Source of the DNA: Ariolimax columbianus
Lineage: Eukaryota > Mollusca > Gastropoda > Stylommatophora > Arionidae
Reading direction: 5' to 3'
Length of the DNA: 64,000 nt
Assembly: GCA_036924085.1 (NCBI GenBank)
Contig: JAVGWX010000013.1
Coordinates: 68,331,859 to 68,395,858 of the forward strand
Made by a program: the position numbers and the translations under genes. The notes beneath the pieces are model-generated. The model made no database searches and had not been told where the DNA came from. It saw only the letters and a program-made list of their open reading frames with translations. This document shows positions 53,796 through 63,429 of the stretch, piece after piece; positions within the stretch are counted from its first letter, which is position 1; the number at the start of each line of letters is the position of its first letter.

Positions 53796-54140
53796 CGAGA
53801 TGTGTTCAAATTAAACCGGCCCAACCTGCAACAAGTTAACATACGTGCGATGCGTGTGATGACGTCACTTCTGGTGTAAACAGCACATACCAACCGTCAA
53901 ATTTGCAAAATTTCCATTAACCTCCGACTTAAAGTTTCCCCAGCAGACAGTTAAAAACATGGCGGGTGTGATACGGAATTCGCTCAGAGTTGATCAGCGA
54001 GGTGTAATTCGGTTTCTAACAGTTGAACGATGTCGACCAGTTGAAATTCATCGCAGAATTAGAGCCGTGTATGAGTACAAAAGTGTATCGAAGACACCAG
54101 TGAAGAACTGGGCAACAATGTTCATAGAAGCTAACCACAG
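53796..54140 (+). mobile_element. mariner-like element, 5' end only (copy of 19767)
   Basis: Starts after TA with CGAGATGTGTTCAAATTAAA, then GTGATGACGTCACTTCTGGT, then an ATG: MAGVIRNSLRVDQRGVIRFL, TVERCRPVEIHRRIRAVYEY and SVSKTPVKNWATMF. Same family as the fold-back at 19767-21111. The element stops abruptly in the transposase; no right end is visible before 54150. Confidence 0.8.
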
Positions 54141-54248
54141 CGCTTCTCTGCTCCCTCTAGTGATGGTACTGCTAATTTGCATTTTAGACAGACTCAATCT
54201 CAAACACTGGTAAGCGGCACATCACTCCAGGGTATTGAACCTCAACGC

Positions 54249-55141
54249 GAAACAAAAACTGCCAGACTGAAAAAGAAAGGAGAGATACTACCCTAAGCTT
54301 TATATCGAAAAACTACCAAAGCATGGACTGGACCCATGCATACACCGACGGTTCTGTAACAAACACTACACAGAACGGAGGGGCAGGAGCATTCCTGAAC
54401 CTACCAAATGGCAGACAAATAACACTGTCATTCGCTACTGGTAAGTACACAAGCAATTTCAGAGCGGAGGCAGAGGCACTGAGGGCGGCAGTGGAAGAAA
54501 TGGTGACACATAAAGAAAATGAAAGCCATACAGTCCTGCTTACAGATGCTCTGGCCGTAGTCACAGCGCTAAAAAGCCAGAAAAACACCGAGCTTAATGA
54601 CTTAAGAGCAGTACTCTGTCAACTATGCCAGCAGTCCGCACCAAAAAGGGCAGTGGTACAGTGGGTCCCATCACACTGCAACATCCAAGGCAACGAGGAG
54701 GCAGACAGACTGGCAAAAGAAGGTGCAAGACTACCACGACCAGATACTAGTATGCTATACGAAGAGTCAAAACGGCTTATTAGAGCTAGATACATGACCA
54801 AATGGGAAACTGAACATACCGGCTACACCAAAAACGATGCCTATTACCAGTTGACCAGAAGACAGCAGGTCGTTGTCTTCAGACTTCGCACTGGCCACAA
54901 TAGACTGGGGTACCACCTATTCAACAAATTGAAGATAGGTGGTACCGACGAATGCCCGTGTGGTACCGGGAAAATGACCGCTGAGCATTTGCTGCAAAAC
55001 TGCCCGACATACGAGGATCAGAGAGAGCAGATGTGGCCATCACCAGTGGAACCACAAGACAAGCTCTATGGCAGTGTCGACAGCCTCAGGATGACGGCTG
55101 CTTTTTTCGAAAAAAATAAATGTTACTGTCTGACTGAAGAT

Positions 55142-55176
<35 letters not shown>

Positions 55177-55210
55177 AGAAGAAGAAGAAGAAGAAGAAGA
55201 AGAAGAAGAA
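54249..55210 (+). mobile_element. RNase H-only LINE derivative (copy 3)
   Basis: A 12-bp target duplication GAACCTCAACGC (54237-54248 and 55211-55222) flanks it. After one extra G it starts AAACAAAAACTGCC at 54250, the same nucleotide as copy 2. It has an open RNase H (YTDGS, LLTDAL, EEADRLAKEGA) and tail, and a (GAA)n tail at 55138-55212. It lies inside another LINE, whose text continues on both sides. Confidence 0.92.
54323..55137 (+). CDS. retroelement RNase H plus tail, intact frame
   Basis: Starts at MDWTHAYTDGSVTN. All four acidic catalytic positions are present. It continues to MTAAFFEKNKCYCLTE, where a small indel removes the usual stop, so the frame runs on through the GAA tail as poly-Glu into the next element (total 361 codons to 55408). 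Compared with 42360-43256 the protein differs at a few positions only. There is no reverse transcriptase in this copy. Confidence 0.7.
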
Positions 55211-55212
55211 GA
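55138..55212. repeat. GAA microsatellite (LINE tail)
   Basis: About 24 GAA units, the 3' tail of the RNase H LINE. Confidence 0.97.
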
Positions 55213-55222
55213 ACCTCAACGC

Positions 55223-56060
55223 CACACTGCGGAAGGCACCAACGAATTAGTCTGCCTTGGCAGCATGATATCATCTGATGTGCTCAGCGGCCCCGATATG
55301 ACAAGGGGGATCGGACTAGCTGCGTCTGCTAGGTACGATCTTCTACGTGTATGGGGTAACGGCAAGATCTCCCTTGAAACAATGTTCTACGTCTACCGGC
55401 CTTGCTGATCCCAATCTTGTTATTGGTCATACGATATTTTTCCCATTGCTGGGTAGTCGAGTGGTTTTGAAGGCTGAGAACTACAGGCCGCATCTCCACT
55501 GCTGTCGCCACGTCGTGTGCTTGCTATGTTTGTTTATTTCACCCCCAACAGAAAAACTACATATGCCATATCGGGGATTCGAACCGGTGCCCTCATTGTC
55601 GGCAGGCATGCCTCGAAACAATTCTGCTTTACGGCTTTGAAACATGACATGTCAAGACTGGAGTCCTTTCACATGCGCAACCAGCGGCGTATCCAGGGCA
55701 TCAGATGGCATGACTACATCACCAACGTAGAGGTCTCTGCTAAGACAGGTCCTTATCCAATCTCCGAAACACTTAACCGTCGCCGATTTTCTCTATTCGG
55801 TCAAGTTGTATGGTTGGAACAGGAAACCCCGGCCCACAAAACTCTTCACAGATCGTTCCTCTGAGATAATAGACGTCCCCACCGGCTGGTGGGGAAGGGG
55901 GGGGTGGGGGGGGGGGGGGGTCAGAAAAGGTCGTCCCAGCACAGTATGGCTCCAGCAGATAACAGTTGTCCCCTCTGCTCTGAAAGAGACCTGGAGCCGT
56001 GTCTGAGACATGAATGTGGCCGATCGACGCAACAGGCCCCAGACACCTAATCAAACTTAC
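55223..56060 (+). pseudogene. LINE reverse transcriptase remnant, host of two insertions
   Basis: Reads EGTNELVCLGSMISSDVLSG, PDMTRGIGLAASARYDLLRV, WGNGKISLETMFYVYR (the 'VxxLGSxIxxD...RIxxAxxxxxxLxxxWxxxxIxxxxKxxVY' block). After an inserted SINE-like piece (55421-55625) it resumes LLYGFET and MRNQRRIQGIRWHDYITNVE, then RRFSLFGQVVW, ending near 56060. The RNase H LINE interrupts its 5' side at 54249. A poly-G run lies at 55893-55922. Confidence 0.75.
55421..55625 (-). mobile_element. SINE-like insertion with B-box
   Basis: About 205 bp splits the LINE between 'YVYR..LIPIL' and 'LLYGFET'. On the minus strand GGTTCGAATCCCCG near 55590 is a perfect pol III B-box. The A-box is unclear. Imperfect flanks CAATCTTGTT and CAATTCTGCTT may be target duplications. 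Confidence 0.55.
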
Positions 56061-56089
56061 TGTAGCAAGCGATAACTTTTTCAAATAGA

Positions 56090-56465
56090 CAATGACTCAA
56101 TAAACCAGAATATTGCTGATTCAATTATTCGTATCATTCATTACCTTGTCAATAGTTTATTCAATCAATAAATTGCCAATCTTGGAATAAATCATTTACC
56201 ATTATCAAGTGGTTGCCTGTAAATCAGTCATGTGCCAGAATTAATGGAACAATATATTCCGCAGACGCAGAAGTTGTTTGCTTAATACATTAATTAATTA
56301 ATCCTTTACGCAGTCAATAATGCACTTAGTCAACTTTTGTCTTCACCGCAGTTTGACTCCAGTCATGTTTAACTGTTAAGTCCGTCTTCTTCTGCTTTCT
56401 TTTCTTGTTCTCTATTCTTGCCTGTTTTACGAAAAACTGCTAATTCTTAGTTCTTAATCGACCTG
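56090..56465. other. no recognisable feature
   Basis: AT-rich; nothing identifiable. Confidence 0.35.
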
Positions 56466-56469
56466 CACT

Positions 56470-56610
56470 TCTACAGGGGCAGATGCCAATGTGCAGGTCC
56501 TAGCTCTGGTATGAGCTGGATGTAGCCGGGAGAAGAATTTCCTGCTTAGTGGGCTAGGCTTGAGCAGCTTAATACTCCACTGCATTAGGTGGTTAACCGA
56601 TATGCGAGTT
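56470..56610 (+). repeat. dispersed repeat F (copy 2)
   Basis: Aligns with 34195-34380 (GTGCAGGTCCTAGCTCTGGT, AACCGATATGCGAG). It ends exactly at the 3' tail of the LINE at 56617, which inserted into it. Confidence 0.7.
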
Positions 56611-56644
56611 CTTCTTCTTCTTCTTCTGCGTACACAGTCAGACA

Positions 56645-58876
56645 GTAACCATTATTTTTTCGAAAAAAGCGGCGGTCATCCTGAGGCTCTCGCTACTGCC
56701 ATAGAGCTTGTCTTGCAGTTCCACTGGTAATGGCCACATCTGCTCTCTCTGATCCTCGTATGTCGGGCAGTTCTGCAGCAGATGTTCAGTGGTCATTTTA
56801 CCAGTACCGCACGGGCATTTCGTCGGTACACCCTATCTTCAATTTGTTGAATAGGTGGTACCTCAGTCTGTTGTGGCCAGTGCGAAGTCTGAAGACAACG
56901 ACCTGCTCTCTTCGGTTCAACTGGTAATAGGCATCGTTTTTGGTGTAACCAGTATGTTCGGTTTCCCATTTGGTCATGTATCTGGCTTTGATAAGCCGTT
57001 TTGACTCTTCGTACGTCATACTGGTATCTGTTTGTGGTAGTCTTGCACCTTCTTTTGCCAGTCTGTCTGCCTCCTCGTTGCCTTGGATGTTGCAGTGTGA
57101 CGGAACCCACTGTACCACTACCCTTTTTGGTGCGGACTGCTGGCACAGTTTGCAGAGTGCTGCTCTTAAGTCATTAAGCTCAGTGTTTTTCTGGCTTTTT
57201 AGCGCTGTGACTACGGCGAGAGCATCTGTCAGCAGGACTATATGGCTCTCATTTTCACTGTGTGTCACCATCTCTTCCACTGCCGCCCTCAGTGCCTCTG
57301 CCTCCGCTCTGAAATTGCTTGTGTACTTACCAGTAGCGAATGACAGTGTTATTTTTCTGCCATTTGGTAGGTTCAGGAATGCTCCTGCCCCTCCGTTCTG
57401 TGTAGTGTTTGTTACAGAACCGTCGGTGTATGCATGGGTCCAGTCCATGCTTGGGTAGCTTTTCGTTATGAAGCGTAGGGTAGTGTCTCTTCTTTTATTT
57501 TCAGTCTGGCAGTTTTTGTTTGCAATACCTGGTATATTTTCTACCACCTCTGGAAATATATCCTGCCTCCAGGTAGGTTTTCGTACAGTAGTGATGGGTT
57601 TTGGTGTTGTTAGTGTGTTTATGGGATCTTCGTGCATCTTTGCTTTGGCTATTTCTGCAAAGTTTCTCCGCTTTAGTTTCCCATTTCCCAAATTGTTTAG
57701 TCTCTGGTACATTGGATGGTCCGTCAGTCTTCGGAGTTTCTCTGACTGCAGCTGGGCTCTGCAATCTCTTCTATCGGTCATGGATTGCAGTTTTGTAATC
57801 TTTTCAAGTTCTACAATTGGCGTTGACTTCATGCCACCTGTTATAATTCTCATGGCTTGGTTTTGAAGTTTGTTAACTTTATCGAAGTTCGCCTTCGCTG
57901 CTGTTGTCCATGCCGCAATGCCATACTCGAGAACTGGTCTCACTCTTCCAGTGTACAGTTTCTTTAGTATGCCTTCGTCTGCTCCCCAGCTTGTGCCAGC
58001 AAGTTTCCTCATGATTGCCATTCTTTCTCTGGCTTTCATTCGGTTTCTCTCAATCTGACTTTTCCATGTCATGCGCCGATCAAATGTGACTCCCAGATAG
58101 GTTGGGTTGTCGTTTGGCAGCAGGAATTTGCCATTTAGACTTAATTTGGTACTTTGGGGTTTTAATGAGAGCGAGAATATTGTGCACGTGGTTTTCTCCT
58201 CGTTTATTTTGACCAGCCATGAGTTCGCCCACTCTTCCAGCGATGTTAGGGCCGTCTGCATCCGATTTCTTGCTATGGTGAGATTCTTTTCAGAGGTCCA
58301 CATAGCCAGATCGTCTGCAAACATTGAGCTATGGACTCTTTTTGGTATATTCTCTGTAATATCGTGTATATATACCAGGAAGAGTGTGGGTGACAATACT
58401 CCTCCTTGGGGTACTCCCTGCTCGAGTGTCACCTTTTTGCTCCTCTGCCCTTGTACTTGGACTCTGGCCGTTCTTTGTTTGAGGTAGTGGTTGATCCACT
58501 TGTACATCTTCCCACAGACATCACTTCTTCTTAGCTTGACTCTAAGTCCATCTTTCCAGACTTTGTCAAATGCCTTTTCCAGATCCACCCAAACAGCTAC
58601 TGTGTGTTTCTGTGCCTGGTAGGCATCTTCTATCTCTTGGGCTATGAGGATGACCTGGTCCTCAGTGGATCTGTGCTGTCTAAAGCCGGCTTGCTGTGGA
58701 ATTAGTATTCGTTTTTCTTCCAGATGCCACATCAGTCTGGTGTTTATCATCCGTTCCATCAGCTTGCCGACACAGCTCAGTAGGCTTATGGGCCTGTATC
58801 CATTTGGATCTGTTTTGTCCTTTCCTATTTTTTGGTACTGGTACCAGTATTGCATCTTTCCACGCCTGTGGTACAA
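56645..58876 (-). pseudogene. LINE ORF2, reverse transcriptase and RNase H
   Basis: 692 open codons (58876-56798). Polymerase: GYRPISLLSCVGKLMERM (about 26-43), motif A AVWVDLEKAFDKVW (D98), GVPQGGVLSPTLFLVYIHDI (154-173), and motif C FADDLAMW (186-193), an F variant of YADD. Thumb: PVLEYGIAAW (314-323). RNase H 477-610 with D485 (YTDGS), FRAEAEAL (522-529), D551 (LLTDAL) and D604 (EEADRLAKEGA). A 1-nt insertion near 56820 shifts the end; in the other frame CPCGTGKMTTEHLLQNC and the stop follow. Copies RNA into DNA at the nicked target. Catalytic residues are intact, but N-terminal damage makes the copy non-autonomous. Confidence 0.9.
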
Positions 58877-60297
58877 TACCCCTTTTCCAGCTTTGGTTCA
58901 GAACCGATAGCAGTTTCTTCTTCGCTGTTTGGCCCAGCCCCATCAGCATTTCGTTTGTTATCCCGTCTTTTCCGGGAGATTTCCTTTTCTTTAGTGTTCT
59001 CATAGCCTCTTCCATTCCGCGCATTGTTAGTTTGGCCATCATGTGCTCTTCAGGAGCCGTATTCATGTTTTCGTGTCCCTTTAGTTCTTCGCTAATGTCT
59101 GTATGCTTATCTGCAGGGACCTCGATGTGGTTTGCTCTGGCATAGTGATCGACAAAGGCGTTTGCGGCTTTCTTACCTGTGATCAAGTTCTCGCCCTGCT
59201 TGATAGTAATTTGTTTATTTGACGGGGTTTCGTCGTTCATGGCTCTGACTAGCTTCCATACCTTGTTCCCGTCTTTGTCCAGGTTTAGATTTTCCGTTTT
59301 ATTTTTCCAGCTTTCTCTTGCTGTTTGCTTGAGAGTGTGTTTGTACTTCGCCGCGGCGGCTTTGAGGGCGATGTTTGCCTCCATGGATTTTTCTCGCTCT
59401 GCCATGTTCCTAGCATTTGTTACTGCATCTTCCACTTTCTGCAACTCATCATTCCAGTAGGGCTTATAGTTTTTCCTAGCTCCTCTTGGGATGGTTTCAG
59501 TGGCGGCTTGCATTATTGCCTTGCTTAGGCTCTCTACCATGGGCTTCATTTTGGTGTTTCGTGTGTTGATGGTTTCACACAGCCCATCTGTCAGGATTGC
59601 AAATCTGTCCCAGTCGGCTCGTTTGTAATTCCAACGTGGGAGCGGTTTTGTTTCCTGTGGGCCTACTTCCATGTCAATGGTTAGCCTGATCGGCCTGTGG
59701 TCGCTACCTGCCAGTTGGTTTAGCACCTGGCGGTCTATTTTATAGTGTATGTCCTGTGTGGAGAAGGCCAAATCTGGAGTCGAGGTGGTATGCCATGTTC
59801 TTGAATAGAAGCTAGGGCTATCCTCCGGCCTATTGATTAGGGAGAGATTTGCATCTATCTCCCAATCTTCCACTTCGTCACCTCTGCTGTCTGTGTCAGA
59901 GTAGACGGAAGGTCTGATATCCTCTGATTCAGAATTTATGGTTATTGTTGAGGTGCGTTTCCTGGATACATGCCACGTCAATCTTACCTTCATGCAGGTG
60001 GTGTGTTAGGGAAAGTTTTTTGTTAATGACTCCCTCCGCATTCCACTGTAGTATTTTGAGGGTCTTGAGGTTTTGACCAATAGAAGTTGCCCCATAGCCA
60101 TGTGCCTTGACTCCACGACACATGGGTGGGTGACCACCAGTAGTCAAGGGTGGGCCCCTTCGAGGCGTGAGGCCTGGCACTATCGCTGCCTGTCGGGACT
60201 CCGCAGGATGAGCGCCATGCGTTTTTCTAATAGGTTGTACTGCCATCATACTGTGATTTACGTTGCACTGTTTTGTTAGGCTTGCGGCCCCGTGCAT
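58810..60297 (-). pseudogene. LINE ORF2, APE endonuclease (deleted) and RT N-terminus
   Basis: The N-terminus MMAVQPIRKTHGAHPAE leads to KTLKILQWNAEGVINKKLSL and IDVACIQETHL: the APE-type endonuclease start with N of QWNAEG and catalytic E of IQETHL. The frame breaks near 59930-59990 and resumes in the endonuclease C-terminus: TDSRGDEVEDWEIDANLSLI, FYSRTWHTTSTPDLAFST, NQLAGSDHRPIRLTID (catalytic SDHR). The middle, with Y and D/N active-site positions, is missing. It then runs through TLKKRKSPGKDGITNEMLMG (RT fingers) and WKDAILVPVPKN, and shifts frame at about 58860. Confidence 0.88.
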
Positions 60298-60305
60298 CCG
60301 ATTTC

Positions 60306-60824
60306 AACAGGCGTTTCTGTAGGGATGCCCTCCTTAGCCTTTGGCTGTCCCCAGCCTATCTGCAAGGCAGCAGTTGTTTATGATCAGAGTTTTCTCTCTT
60401 ATGGAAGTTGTCTTACCAGACTATCGAGTCTTCACTACTCGTGTCTATAGGGTGCAATGATGATATGTGATGATATATGAGATGGACTGGTTTACCCGGA
60501 AGAAAGGCAGTCCAGTGTGTCTGTATCCCAGGATCGTCACATCCTGCCAGAAACGTAGCATTTGCATGTGAGTGGGGTATCTGTTTTTCCCTTTATTTTC
60601 TTGGCTTCTATGCAGAGATGGTACGCCTAGCATTCCCCGCCACCTGGGGTGTTGACACAGTGGGGCAGGTGTGCAATGTCCGCTGGTCTGCATCTCTTAT
60701 GCGTCCAGTATGATAGTTATATGGCTGATAACGTACAGAGGTAGATATCGTAGCCGGAGTGCATTCAGCCAGAGGACAAGCCTGGAAATGTCACAGAGAT
60801 GTTGTTCGCCTGATGTGCGGACAA
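60306..60824. other. no recognisable feature
   Basis: Lies between the LINE 5' end and the 28S-like tail. It could be old intergenic spacer of the rDNA or more LINE leader; I see no diagnostic sequence. Confidence 0.35.
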
Positions 60825-61284
60825 CTCTCATGGTCAGTGGTTGAGTCTTGACAGTTCACAGTGAGGTGGCTGCTCTACTGTTTTCGACACCCCGACCAGG
60901 TACTAAGTCTTTGGTTGGTGTTTTCGCACCCCATCTCCGTATAGGGTGAGTATCAAGCAGTTGACCGCCCGCTTTGATTGGCGGACGGCAAGGACCTCTT
61001 ACTGTGGCTCTACCTGATAGGGCTGGGGCGCAAGCCCCAGGTCCCGAGCATGTAGGAGCCTCCCATTGCAGTGGTGCTGAGATTTTGGGCGGGATTGCGG
61101 CTTACAAGGGTTCGGCCGTAATCCCCCACATGGTAGCCTCGCGCCCTTGGCTTATCAGCCTGGTACGTGAACCAAAGTGTCTGCGGCTCCTCTCGATTTG
61201 AGCTGGTTTTCCATAGCAACGCCCTGTCATTTGTAGGGTAAAACTGACCTGTCTTCAGATGATCTATTTCCAGCACCCGTTCAC
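60825..61284 (-). pseudogene. degenerate 28S rRNA 3' end
   Basis: Reading minus, ACAGGTCAGTTTTACCCTAC (28S: ACAGGTTAGTTTTACCCTAC), then CTCAAATCGAGAGGAGCCGC, a mutated sarcin-ricin loop region (28S: CTCAGTACGAGAGGAACCGC), then GAGGCTACCATGTGGGGGAT (28S: GAAGCTACCATCTGTGGGAT), AATCCCGCCC, and near the end GGTCGGGGTGTCG..AGTAGAGCAGC. The order is that of the last ~550 nt of 28S. Many changes at normally invariant sites (AGUACGAGAGGAACC is damaged) show that it cannot be functional. The LINE at 61285 separates it from its upstream part. Confidence 0.85.
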
Positions 61285-62718
61285 ATTTATGCTGAAAAGT
61301 CAGATTGAGAGAAACCGAATGAAAGCCAGAGAAAGAATGGGGATCATGAGGAAACTTGCTGGCACAAGCTGGGGAGCAGACGAAGGCATACTAAAGAAAC
61401 TGTACACTGGAAGAGTGAGACCAGTTCTCGAGTATGGCATCGCGGCTTGGACAACAGCAGCGAAGGCGAACTTCGATAAAGTTAACAAACTTCAAAACCA
61501 AGCTATGAGAATCATAACTGGTGGCATGAAGTCAACGCCAATTGTAGAACTTGAAAAGATTACAAAACTGCAATCCATGACCGACAGAAGAGACTGCAGA
61601 GCCCAGCTGCAGTCAGAGAAACTCCGAAGACTGACGGACCATCCAATGTACCAGAGGCTAAACAATTTGGGAACTGGGAAACTAAAGCGGAGAAACTTTG
61701 CAGAAATAGCCAAAGCAAAGATGCACGAAGATCCCATAAACGCACTTACAACACCAAAACCCATCACTACTGTACGAAAACCTACTTGGAGGCAGGATAT
61801 ATTTCCAGAGGTGGTAGAAAATATACCAGGTATTGCAAACAAAAACTGCCAGACCGAAAAAGAAAGGAGATATACTACCCTAAGCTTCATAACGAAAAGC
61901 TACCCAAGCATGGACTGGACCCATGCATACACCGACGGCTCTGTAACAAACACTACACAGAACGGAGGGGCAGGAGCATTCCTGAACCTACCAAATGGCA
62001 GAAAAATAACACTGTCATTCGCTACTGGTAAGTACACGAGCAATTTCAGAGCAGAGGCAGAGGCACTGAGGGCGGCAGTGGAAGAAATGGTAACACACAG
62101 TGAAAATGAGAGCCATATAGTCCTGCTGACAGATGCTCTCGAAGTAGTCACAGCGCTAAAAAGCCAGAAAAACACTGAGCTTAATGACTTAAGAGCAGCA
62201 CTCTGCAAACTGTGCAACAGTCCGCACCAAAAAGGGTAGTGGTACAGTGGGTTCCGTCACACTGCAACATCCAAGGCAACGAGGAGGCAGACAGACTGGC
62301 AAAAGAAGGTGCAAGGCTACCACAAATAGATACCAGTATGACGTACGAAGAGTCAAAACGGCTTATCAAAGCCAGGTACATGTCCAAATGGGAAACCGAA
62401 CATACTGGTTACACCAAAAACGATGCCTATTACCAGTTGAACCGAAGAGAGCAGGTCGTTGTCTTCAGACTTCGCACTGGCCACAACAGACTGAGGTACC
62501 ACCTCTTCAACAAATTGAAGATAGGGTGTACCGACGAATGCCCGTGCGGTACTGGTAAAATGACCACTGAACATCTGCTGCAGAACTGCCCGACATACGA
62601 GGATCAGAGAGAGCAGATGTGGCCATTGCCAGTGGAACTGCAAGACAAGCTCTATGGTAGTGGCGAGAGTCTCAGGATGACCGCCGCTTTTTTCGAGAAA
62701 ATAATGGTTACTGTCTGA
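61259..62718 (+). pseudogene. LINE ORF2 thumb and RNase H, one frameshift
   Basis: Open from 61259 (start Met in the target duplication) through SQIERNRMKARERMGIMRKL, PVLEYGIAAW, SMDWTHAYTDGSVTN, LLTDALEVVTAL to 62239, then in the next frame from about 62212 QSAPKRVVVQWVPSHCNIQG, NEEADRLAKEGARL, CPCGTGKMTTEHLLQNC, EKIMVTV. It agrees with 56645-58876 at most positions, so the two are recent relatives. The catalytic RNase H acids are split between the two frames. Confidence 0.85.
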
Positions 62719-62744
62719 CTGTGTACGCAGAAGAAGAAGAAGAA
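61285..62744 (+). mobile_element. I-type LINE copy with 27-bp target duplication
   Basis: GATGATCTATTTCCAGCACC and the following 7 nt occur at 61258-61284 and 62745-62771, an exact 27-bp target-site duplication. After 9-10 nt of filler (ATTTATGCT) the copy begins at AAAAGTCAGATTGAGAGAAA in the thumb region (RT palm missing), continues through RNase H and the zinc-knuckle tail to a stop near 62718, then an (AAG)n tail. A 3-nt class deletion and frameshift lie at about 62213 (CTCTGCAAACTGTGCAACAG versus the longer CAGCAG text of siblings). Confidence 0.95.
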
Positions 62745-63355
62745 GATGATCTATTTCCAGCACCCGTTCACTATTTGGTCAGACGAATTTATTGAGGGCT
62801 TTTGTTTGTCAATGACCAGGTATTTGAAATCTGCTGTTTATGCGGAGTTAAACACGATTTCCGTAGCGTTCTTTCATTTGAGTGTTTGAGAGCTGACTTG
62901 TCATCCGTGAGTCTAATACCAGCGTACGTTCATTATTAGACCCAAACGGCAGTGCTCTCGATTTGTCAGTTGTTCTACAGTATTGGCGTGTTCAGTCAAA
63001 TTAAGCCGCAGGTTCCACACCTGGTGGTGCCCTTCCGTCAATTCCCTTAGCGAGACAATCAAGTTTCTTAGAGGGTAGCCCCAGAGGGTCTAATTCCAGC
63101 ACATGTTCTCTATTAGACCCCACGAAGGTGTACTTTTTGATAGTCATTCTGCAGTATTGGCGTGTTAAGTTAATTTAGGTCTCAGGCTCCACACCTGATA
63201 GTGGTCTTCCGTCAATTCCTTTTTCAGAACACTGGATGCAGACCAAGCCGGGCCACAGGGGGCATAACCCCAGATTTCTGGGGGTCTAAATCCAGCACCA
63301 GTTCCATATTAGACCCCAGAAGAGTGGTCTCGGCATGTCAATCATTTCAGTGTTG
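62745..63355 (-). repeat. chimeric 28S/18S tandem units, about 4 copies
   Basis: Units begin at about 62750, 62912, 63089 and 63285 (spacings 162, 177 and 196 bp). Each starts with a 28S-like block (TCTAATTCCAGCACATGTTC, TATTAG; 28S antisense: TCTAAACCCAGCTCACGTTC, CTATTAG). The second and third also carry a diverged 18S block, CAAATTAAGCCGCAGGTTCC then CTTCCGTCAATTCC (at 63035 and 63209; the genuine 18S site is at 63406). In the first unit the 18S block is nearly unrecognisable. Each 28S block is part of a GTCTAA..TTAGAC inverted repeat. Confidence 0.8.
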
Positions 63356-63380
63356 GCCGTGTTGAGTCAAATTAAGCCGC

Positions 63381-63429
<49 letters not shown>

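Larger units (their letters stand above)
56617..60305 (-). mobile_element. I-type LINE, near full length, defective
   Basis: Reading minus: 5' region near 60305 with the shared core motif (60270-60303), APE endonuclease start, endonuclease end, reverse transcriptase, RNase H, zinc-knuckle tail, stop near 56645, then a short (GAA)n tail at 56617-56634. APE endonuclease with reverse transcriptase and C-terminal RNase H is the layout of the I/Nimb/ingi group. Defects: about 100 codons are missing inside the endonuclease (near 59930), a frameshift lies near 58810-58870, and a 1-nt insertion near 56820. This copy defines the family found at 13.0, 42.3, 54.2 and 61.3 kb. Confidence 0.9.

Noticed and set aside
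61258..62771. Site-specific rDNA retrotransposon (R-element) insertion
   Set aside because: Other copies of the same LINE sit at unrelated targets (12997, 42326 and 54237), so the rDNA-like target is coincidental.
63356..63425. Group I intron at the point where 18S similarity stops
   Set aside because: Downstream sequence is a 28S/18S chimeric repeat, the 18S does not resume, and no intron core elements (P7-type) were seen.
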